Of a stretch of 64,000 nt of DNA, positions 56,801 through 64,000 are shown one piece after another. The position numbers and the translations under genes were made by a program. This stretch comes from Larix kaempferi. Taxonomy: Eukaryota; Streptophyta; Pinopsida; Pinales; Pinaceae. Positions within the stretch are counted from its first letter, which is position 1, and every line of letters begins with the position of its first letter. The stretch lies in assembly GCA_027924585.1 (NCBI GenBank), contig BSBM01000442.1, positions 6,572,001 to 6,636,000 of the forward strand. Reading direction: 5' to 3'. The notes below the pieces were generated by a model. The model saw only the letters and a program-made list of their open reading frames with translations. It was not told where the DNA came from and did not search any database.

Positions 56801-57965
56801 TTACCCCATATCGATTTTGCAGGTTCCATATAGTGTTACCAATACGTCTGTTGTTTGCAAACCATGAATTGTTTTTGTATTTTTATCACCCAAGGTGACC
56901 CATAATGCCCTGCTCTTTAAACACCAAGAAGCTTCAACACGTTTGAGGAAGACAAGCTTCCGACCCTCCAATTCCATCAATTTAGTGTGATCACCATCCT
57001 GGAGTGGTCAGCCCAAAGTAGAGACATTTAGTGCAAGTATTTAGGAATCAATATCTAATATTTCAAGTTTTTCAGCCTTCTGATGTTCTTTCACCCACTG
57101 TTTAATGGACCTTTTTAGTAAACCCATTTTATGTATAAGACGTTGAGACGGTGACGAAATGCCATCCCCCCCGGAACCCAGTCCAAACAGCATGAACAAG
57201 TTCCTTAAATTCAACAAACTGCAAAAGTGAATGGTCGAACTTGAATGGATAGGGTATCTTTACCTCCCTGAAATCCAGCTCCAAGAGTATAGGGAGGTGG
57301 TACGATAGAGATGACAAGCCCATCCAAGTTCTGTATTTATGCACACTTTGAATCAAATGGTTTGCCATCATAAAACGATCTAGTCGTTTAGAAATTTTTT
57401 TAGTAGCCTTCTGCCCATTGCACCAAGTAGGACCCAACTGGATCGGCATGATGTCAATCAAGTCTAAATCTGCAAAGAAATCAAAGAAATGCTGGCATAA
57501 GGGATCCCCACGTGTAGATAAACCCCAGGACTCATTGGATGAAAGAGTAAGGTTAAAATCTCCCGCTAAAAGGAGGTTTTCAAGTTCCAAAAGACCGATA
57601 GATTTGATAGAATCCCAAAATTGACAGCTATCAGTATATGGCCCATATGTATTTATAAGGTTTATCCACCCAACAAAACCAATAATTTGTCCTTTTAGAT
57701 GAATCCCCAATTTAGTGCTAAAAGCCTTGAGACCAAAAAAATTTGGGTCCCATGCAGACAATAACCCACCTAAATGCCCCATAACATCCGATGAATAGAT
57801 CACCCAATCAGGTCTAATGCTTTGAAAGTAAACCCTCGCCCGAGCTGCCGACACCATAGTTTCTTGTAGAAAAATCATATCAAGATGTAAAGAATCTAAT
57901 ATACCTTTGAGGGCCAATTTTTTCTAAGGGCCCCTAATCCCTCTGATATTAAGAGAAAAAAAATC
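53817..57965 (-). pseudogene. LINE ORF2: endonuclease, reverse transcriptase, RNase H
   Basis: The N-terminal endonuclease reads NIRGIRG, then FLQETMV (catalytic Glu), GDFNLTL and LDRFM. The SDH catalytic box reads SYH, so Asp is lost. RT (about 56675-55386) has KISGPDGW, FITVIPKISKP, FRPISLCN, GFLDDRQI, GCPLSPLLF and the active site FVDD. A zinc-binding spacer is poorly preserved (55385-54700). The RNase H (54512-53817) has FDGT and NTKGELLGL, but the third and fourth acidic positions are changed (AGYSLAI, VAETLS). Stops and shifts occur near 57930, 57120-56680, 56150, 55385 and 53982 (TGA where CGA fits). Confidence 0.9.
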
Positions 57966-59877
57966 ATCTTTTAACCCTGGCTTGGGCTTTCATGCCTCTA
58001 AGTGCCTGTTTAGAATCTAGTGTGCTCGCCGCAGAATATGTAGGCATAGAGATAATGGAAGGAGATGTACCAGGGTTTAGTGGAATGCCTTTCCTAGCAC
58101 TTCGAGTTTTGAGCGGGGAAATTTGAGCAATACCACCCTTCCTAGCACCCTTTAACAGAAAATCCATGCCAGGATCCACCGGAGAAGGGTTCTGAGATAT
58201 ATCTTGTATATCCCTCGAAAGAGGCATGTTGGCACAATATGTGACAAGAGGAACGTGGATTTTGACCATCTCAACATAAGAAGGGCTCACATCCCCCATG
58301 TGGGCTTCAACCACCACCGTTTCAACCCCAGATGCAGACCCCGGAAAAGTCTCCCCAACCACATTTGCAGGTTCAGCCCTTACAGGACCCGATGATGTGG
58401 TTGGGCGTGAAGATGGACCCAAGGGGAAGGAAGGAATACCCCTATCCATAGAACCCATAGTAGGAGTAGAGCATTCGTCCGAGATGTGTTTTGTAACAGG
58501 GGTCACCAAATTACCGGGGGCGGAAACAATATTGGTATGAGCAACATGTAACTGCTCAGTATGGGCCAGGTCCTCTGTAGGCTGTACCCCAACATAGAAC
58601 AGAGGGTGGCCACCAATAATACCCTCCCCAATGCGGTCGCCCTTCCCTTCCAAACCTGCGAGGAAATCCAGATCCACATTAGAAAATGAAGAAGCAAAAT
58701 ATGGGTCAAGGCAATTTAGCTTGCCAATGAGAGTAGAAGGGTCCAAACCCTCCAATGCCAAGGCCAAATTCGAGCACGAAGCGACAACAAAACCCTCCAT
58801 GTCACCATCTGAGGCCAAATTTCTTTCAGAAGTCCAAGCCTTAACTTCATTGGCTGAGTCCTCCTCTGAGCCAGAACTAGAATCTGTGCAGTCACGCCAA
58901 AGGTGACCAACTGCCTTACACTTTGAGCGGCGAAATGGTAACCCCCAATAGTCCAGTGTCTGGGAATAGCGCCTATATCGCCACATGATCAAAATAGACT
59001 CAAATAGACCCAAGGTCATGTCGATTTCCACCAGAACTCGCCCAACTCGACAGTCCCAACCATTAAGGGTTTCATCAGAAATGTGTAGAAAGCGACCAAT
59101 ATGGTTTGCCATGGCCACAAAGGCTTCTTTGTTCCACATCTCCATAGGAAAGCCTGGTAGAAGTACCCAAAGGTGTCTAAATCAAATTTTCTCAGTACCA
59201 GAACCGAAGCCCATGTTCCAACGTTTTAGCATAAGACTGCCATTCCCTTGAATCCAGGTTTTATCCCGAATCATCGACACATAACTCTCCAGTTGAAAGT
59301 AAAACATGTACCAGCCTTTGCTCAAAACGTAGATATCAGGAACATACCCAATAACTTTTTTCCCAATGAAAAGACACCCACTAACCTATATCCTTTGGAT
59401 TCATAGCTCCATAAGAAAATTTCCCCACTATGGCTTTTATGGATAGAGCCACAATACCCTCCAAACCAGTTAAGCGGTCCATTAACATGTCATTCCCTTG
59501 ATCCCGAATGTGAAACTTCCTCTTTTTTCGATTTGAAATAGTACCACGTGGACCCTGGAAGGACTGAGAGCCAGGTTTGTTGAGATGAGCCACCAAAGGT
59601 GTAATGATAGGAATAGTCAAGCCTTCCTCAGAGGTTCGTTGTTCATCTGTGATAGCAATAGGTGTTGTGTTCTTATTCTAACCTTCCACCAGGAAATTCT
59701 GTGAGCCTGACCCGTTCCCCTAGGATAATCCATCATTAAGAGCACATGCCTTCCAAATATTACGTATTCTTCATCAGGTCGAAGAAGGTCGGCTTCTTCC
59801 CACCACTCGTTGGATTTCTGTCCACTTCCCCTCGAAGTTTCCGCCCCCACAAGGTCAGTGCGTGGTTCCATGCTCAT
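57964..59877 (-). pseudogene. LINE ORF1: RNA-binding protein with zinc knuckle
   Basis: Starts MSMEPRTDLV at 59877; frames change near 59620 and 59150. The middle part resembles the DUF4283 domain of plant LINEs (LMLKRWNMGF, PGFPMEMWNKEAFVAMANHIG). A zinc knuckle near 58880-58930 reads SKCKAVGHLWRDC, with its first Cys replaced by Arg. A long Ser/Pro-rich tail follows. It would bind LINE RNA. Confidence 0.78.
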
Positions 59878-60365
59878 GAATATAATATGGATCCAGGATA
59901 GATAACAAGGCAGAGAATAATGGATTGGAAAGTCCTAACCTAACAATGAAGTCTGCACTTACCACTCTAGTGTAGTCTGTCAACCCCCAAAATCCATGAC
60001 AACCATCTAAACAATATAAACTGTACCGACCAGAGAGATATTCAATCTCATAAACCTACAAACTCACCAACCCACCCCAGAAACCCCCAAAAACCACAAC
60101 ATAAATGTCTCAGTTATTCTGATATAGTATCCAACAATAGGATAGTCCGCAATAATGTTAACCCATCACCCAATATTGCATAAACACCCACCCATAATGA
60201 CAAGGAGTGAAACCACTAACCTACACCCCCACCTGTGAATATTTGAACCGCCATGGGAGAATAGTTGTAGGTAATCCTCCTTCATCAAGTTCAACAGAAT
60301 CTACCCAATGCTTTGTTCGGAAACTAGTCAAAGGTTGGTACGAACTCATCGCATATGGTAAACAT

Positions 60366-61375
60366 GTACAACTTGAAAGTATCCAATTGAATAAAGACTT
60401 TTATATTAATCTAATTTTTCTTCAGTGTGCATTATCTAAATGATTATTTACTTACTACAAGATACACATTTCAATAGTTTTGCCTCGAAGGCTATAATTA
60501 ATATGATCTTTAATACAATTATCTTCGACTAAATGATTAATAACAAGTTTTTATCCAATTAAGTGATTTATAACTCATGTTTTATGGTTATTAAAATGCA
60601 TATGATTTTGTTGGAGAGACGGTAACTAGTTTTAGGATATTATGATACCCCGAACATTGGATTATACCTAAGTCGATAGCTTATCTGGGAACTATTGTTA
60701 TGATATGTCAATCTGCCCAATAAAAATTAAATATGGTTAGATATTACAAAGCCCAACCCCACCAGGTGAGAGGTGTGACAAATGGCATTTATGTGAGAGG
60801 AGGAAACTTGCCGCATAGTCGCCCAAAAAAGACATCCTTGCTCTAATATATCACTCGTAATGTCAAGTTTGAAGAATGCAAAGAAAGAACCGCTAATTAA
60901 TTTCTTCCCTGTTTTGGTAGGCGCTCCTATAATTTCGTCCCTTTACCTTGTGATATGGGATAAAAGAGTTTTTTTTAAACACTTGTAAACTAAGACGTGC
61001 AAAGTGCAATGAAAATTCATATATATTATATACACAAAAAACATATCACCCATCACACAATGATGCTAATCTAAACATTCATAATCCTAGCATAACATTT
61101 TATCCATTTAAAATATTAAGTGAAAAAAAGCATTCAAAAACATGTGTATTAACTACTGAAATATTTACATATACAAACCTTTGAGAGTCCTCATATTGCC
61201 AATAAATATGAATATGAATTTGGCATACTAGGTCATTAAGTAGATTTTATAGTCACAGGTTATTATGGAGCTCACTTCAAATCAACCCAAAACTACACTA
61301 ATCTGAGTTTAAAAAAAAATTGTTCATTTTTCCAACTATCCTTAAGAAAACAACTCCATATGCTTGACTATAAAG
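60366..61375. other. Intergenic DNA
   Basis: No gene, repeat or RNA gene recognised in this stretch. Confidence 0.5.
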
Positions 61376-61404
61376 GTTTATTATTTATTTGAATAGTTAA
61401 ACAT

Positions 61405-61606
61405 AATTATAAATGTTTCTTATTTTTTTTTTCCGCGGAAAATGCCAACAGCTCTGGAGAATCAAGGTATGGCCAGAATTACAATCATTACATAGAAATT
61501 CGGCTCCCAAAGAGCAAGTGTCCCAAAGCAAGATTTGAACCCAAGTGGGGAGGATAACAACATTCCTCCCAACCACCCGATCTACACTCAATGGACTTAA
61601 ATAAAT
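61405..61606 (-). mobile_element. tRNA-derived SINE between 29-bp direct repeats
   Basis: GTTTATTATTTATTTGAATA followed by GTTAAACAT lies at 61376-61404 and again at 61607-61635. On the minus strand the insert has an A-box-like TAGATCGGGTGG (near 61570), a B box GGGTTCAAATC (near 61535) and, at its 3' end, GCGGAAAAAAAAAATAAG. Length about 200 bp. Box order, A-tail and flanking copies fit a SINE. An alternative, shorter target copy is TAAATGTTT(C/A)TTATTT. Confidence 0.75.
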
Positions 61607-61619
61607 GTTTATTATTTAT

Positions 61620-62160
61620 TTGAATAGTTAAACATGTGAATTTTTTATTTGACATTTAAGCATTGGAATTATTTTTATTATATATTTGGTTTTTAAAAAT
61701 ATATTATTCAATATTGATTTAATAAATGTGATTTTTTATGTTAATTATTTTTTTAATAAAAAATATTATTGAATATTGATTTTAGTAAATGTGTTTTTTA
61801 TTTTTTGAAAAAAAATCATTTTTAAGTTAATTATTTTTTTTTATAAAAATATTATACAATTATGTTAATTTTATGTTAAATAAACTTATTTTATTTGTGA
61901 CATGCTTTTAATTGTTAAATTTATTTATATAAAAAAAAAAATTATAAAAATTTATTATTCAATATTAATTTAAAAATATGATTTTTATATAATAATTCTG
62001 ATATATGTTTCCAAATTATTAAACTTAATCATAAATACATTAATACATTGAATAAAAACTATACATTTTATATTCAATCTCTTTAAAAAATAAAAAATAA
62101 AAAGAAATTAAATTTCATTATCATTAATCACATGATTGTATTAATTTGTTTATTTGTAAA
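61620..62160. other. Very AT-rich DNA
   Basis: Runs of A and T and repeated TTATT/AATATTGATTTA words. TATTGAATATTGATTT and related words recur four times (61707, 61770, 61850, 61960), suggesting old local duplication. No coding sequence. Confidence 0.6.
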
Positions 62161-62736
62161 AAGATAGGGTGAGATTGGCCTTATTATAAAATTTATTCTC
62201 CTTTATTTGTTGGTTGTATTTCATTTGTTGTTGGGAGAGAATGAACTTATTATAAAATTGATCTTATGTTATATGAACATTCGCAAGAAAATTAAGATGT
62301 GATATTTAATGGTTTTACAAGATGTGGTCACTTTTATGGAAAAATTGATATGTGCAATAGAAAAGGGAATACATTTGAATGCAGACATAAATGCCCTTGG
62401 AATGTACAACATGAATCATCTATGTACATTTATGAAAATGGTCAAAAAAAAATTCACCCAATACGCAATGATGCTTATTTGAACATCCATACTCCTAGCA
62501 TACTTCAAACGTTGTGAGCAAATGTGGATTGCCAACCAGTGCTCTCATGTTATGTTGTCTTAAAATACACAACCAAATATGCTTCCAAATCAGAGAGAAA
62601 ATCGGGGACCTATCATCATATGTTGACTAGAATCATAGTTACATCATGTCCACAGGACCCAACCTCATATTCCTATCATCGTTTTCTCTCATAAGAAAGT
62701 GTTGATTGAGACATCAGTGCTCAAGAAACTTGCCAT

Positions 62737-63129
62737 ATGTTGCAAAAAATACCCCTTGTCACATGCTCGCCAAATATTTTGTCGTGTATCTCCCGACTCG
62801 GTCAATTGCTTATCTGGCTCCGATTTCATAGATTCCTACTTGCAATGGCCTCCAACTTTGGAATATGCAAAACAGAGAAGTGGAAGAAGAGAACTGTCCC
62901 TGCAATCGTCCATGTCTGGCAGCTCTTGACTTCAATTCCAGCGAAATTTTCCAATGCCTTTCTTGAATTTCGCTGGAGTGAGTTGCTTTTATATGAGCCC
63001 TTTTGTTCCTTCACTAATGACATAGGCCTTACAAAACACGACATTTTGTCAAACTGGGAGTGCATACGAAATACCTATTGTACATGGCATTTTGATCGCA
63101 TCCCTGTGCAATTAAATCCTACCTTATAA
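62737..63129 (+). CDS. Unrecognised ORF, 130 residues
   Basis: Open frame with an alternative start, overlapped by a second ORF in another frame (62699-62929). The reading includes KTEKWKKRTVPAIVHVWQLL and ends DRIPVQLNPTL. No family was recognised and no promoter seen. It may be a decayed element or chance. Confidence 0.2.
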   Translation: MLQKIPLVTCSPNILSCISRLGQLLIWLRFHRFLLAMASNFGICKTEKWKKRTVPAIVHVWQLLTSIPAKFSNAFLEFRWSELLLYEPFCSFTNDIGLTKHDILSNWECIRNTYCTWHFDRIPVQLNPTL

Positions 63130-63461
63130 GAAACATAAATAAAAAACTATCTTCTCAAGCAACCTCTGGCCATATCCCACTAGTGCTCCTTGCCATAGAT
63201 GACATATGTATACTTTCTTGTATGACAAATTAATGTACATTTCATTTTACTTGCCATCGATTACATGGGTTTCTATTTAATGCTTATTAGTGCTTGCACT
63301 AGAGTTTTTCTTTAAATTTCATCAATTACTATGCCTACCATAGATTCAGGACTTGCTTTCAACACATAAACTTATGTCATTTACATACACACAACTTTCT
63401 CTCATTTTTACAACATATTGACACTCTTCTCGGCGTTTCATTTCCCCGCTTTAAGGGTATG

Positions 63462-64000
63462 CTAGTAATATGCCATGTACTATGTTGTTATTTTGATGAG
63501 TTAGCTTACATATGTATGTGCTAGTTAGTAGTGAGGATGTAAGAGTGGAAATTTTAATAGAGATCATAATTTGGTTGTATTTCTCATTTGTCTTGTCTAA
63601 TAGAGTATAACAGCTCTTTTCCTCTTGTTAGACGAATTTGGAAGCTCAGGGATCAATGGCTTTCATTTCGGACCTACTGCACTTCTGTAGGAAGTTGCTA
63701 CATTGTTTTGTTTAAGTTTCTGTACACTGTTCGGCGTTTTTTTGGACTGCTGGACAAATTTTTATCCATTGCTGGACGTTTCTGGTTTTGCCTGGGCCGT
63801 ACTTTATCAGTTGCCCAGCGTTTTTGCTCATTGCTGGTCAAATTAAGCATTGCTGGGCGTTTTTGCCATTAATGAGAATTTATTATTTTGCCTGGGCGGC
63901 CGTACTTTCTTTGTTGTCGGGCGTTTTTGCTCATTGCTGCTCGAATTACTCCCACTGCTGGTCAAATTAAACATTGCTGGGCATTGTTTGCTCATTGTTG
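63462..64000 (+). repeat. LTR-like block with tandem repeats at the window edge
   Basis: It begins at the second copy of the 56-bp repeat (CTAGTAATATGCC...), after a purine-containing TTAAGGGTATG. From about 63735 a repeat with TTGCTGGGCGTTTTTGC and GCTGGTCAAATTAA(A/G)CATT is present in about three diverged copies (63735, 63780-63870, 63885-64000). It continues beyond the window. The element type is unknown. Confidence 0.5.

Larger units (their letters stand above)
53375..60348 (-). mobile_element. Full-length but decayed LINE (plant L1-like)
   Basis: 6974 bp between exact 17-bp copies TCGCATATGGTAAACAT at 53358-53374 and 60349-60365. On the minus strand: 5' untranslated region 60348-59878, ORF1 (59877-57964), ORF2 with endonuclease, reverse transcriptase and RNase H (57965-53817), and a 3' untranslated region to 53375. 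The 3' side carries a further partial copy of the target (ATGGTAAACAT, 53375-53385) instead of a clear A-tail. Both ORFs are broken. Confidence 0.9.

Noticed and set aside
60207-60443. Plus-strand ORF of 78 residues
   Set aside because: It runs across the LINE 5' end and the target-site copy, so it is a chance frame over an insertion junction.
61525-61575. tRNA gene suggested by A- and B-box-like sequences
   Set aside because: No cloverleaf could be formed and the boxes sit at the head of an A-tailed insert between direct repeats, so a SINE fits better.

Overview
The window is plant nuclear DNA. It carries plant-type Ty3/gypsy and Ty1/copia retrotransposons, two LINEs, a SINE and MITEs around one intact-looking plant receptor-kinase gene. 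The long nested retroelements, long retroelement leaders and low gene density suggest a large genome, possibly a gymnosperm; that is inference and no species is claimed.

Left 33 kb: a nest of retrotransposons. The oldest layer is a minus-strand gypsy relic (element C), seen as two halves of a gag gene at about 7770-9095 and 29604-30060, then a leader, a primer-binding region and an LTR-like block at 31797-32713. A plus-strand Ty1/copia element (D, LTRs 9096-9757 and 28962-29603, target copies CTTGT/CTTGC) is inserted in that gag. A minus-strand gypsy element (B, two 899-bp LTRs at 11611-12509 and 24768-25666, target copies GCAT) is inserted in the copia leader. A related gypsy element (A, 1-7673) abuts the left half of C and runs off the window. 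A and B look like the Tat branch of Ty3/gypsy. In both, the RNase H next to the reverse transcriptase has lost its first catalytic Asp, and a second RNase H with complete catalytic residues lies in its own ORF downstream of the integrase. B also carries, on the opposite strand between that RNase H and its 3' LTR, a two-exon gene resembling the plant mobile domain family, with a 91-bp GT-AG intron.

Middle: 32714-33246 is the 3' tail and LTR of another gypsy element. At 33677-33825 is a 149-bp inverted-repeat element with a 9-bp target duplication. At 36158-37931 is a 5'-truncated LINE bounded by a 20-bp target duplication. AT-rich sequence with short tandem duplications follows, with a 167-bp MITE at 41277-41443.

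The one clear host gene is a GSO1/GSO2-type leucine-rich-repeat receptor kinase at 43189-47231 on the plus strand, two exons, about 1228 residues, with all kinase motifs intact.

Right: decayed gypsy integrase (about 50900-51760), short tandem duplications, and an apparently full-length but decayed LINE (53375-60348, 17-bp target duplication). Then come a tRNA-derived SINE between 29-bp direct repeats (61405-61606), AT-rich DNA, and an LTR-like block with tandem repeats at the right edge. Most in-frame stops in these elements are TGA where CGA, or TAG/TAA where CAG/CAA, is expected. That fits ageing of methylated DNA by C-to-T change.
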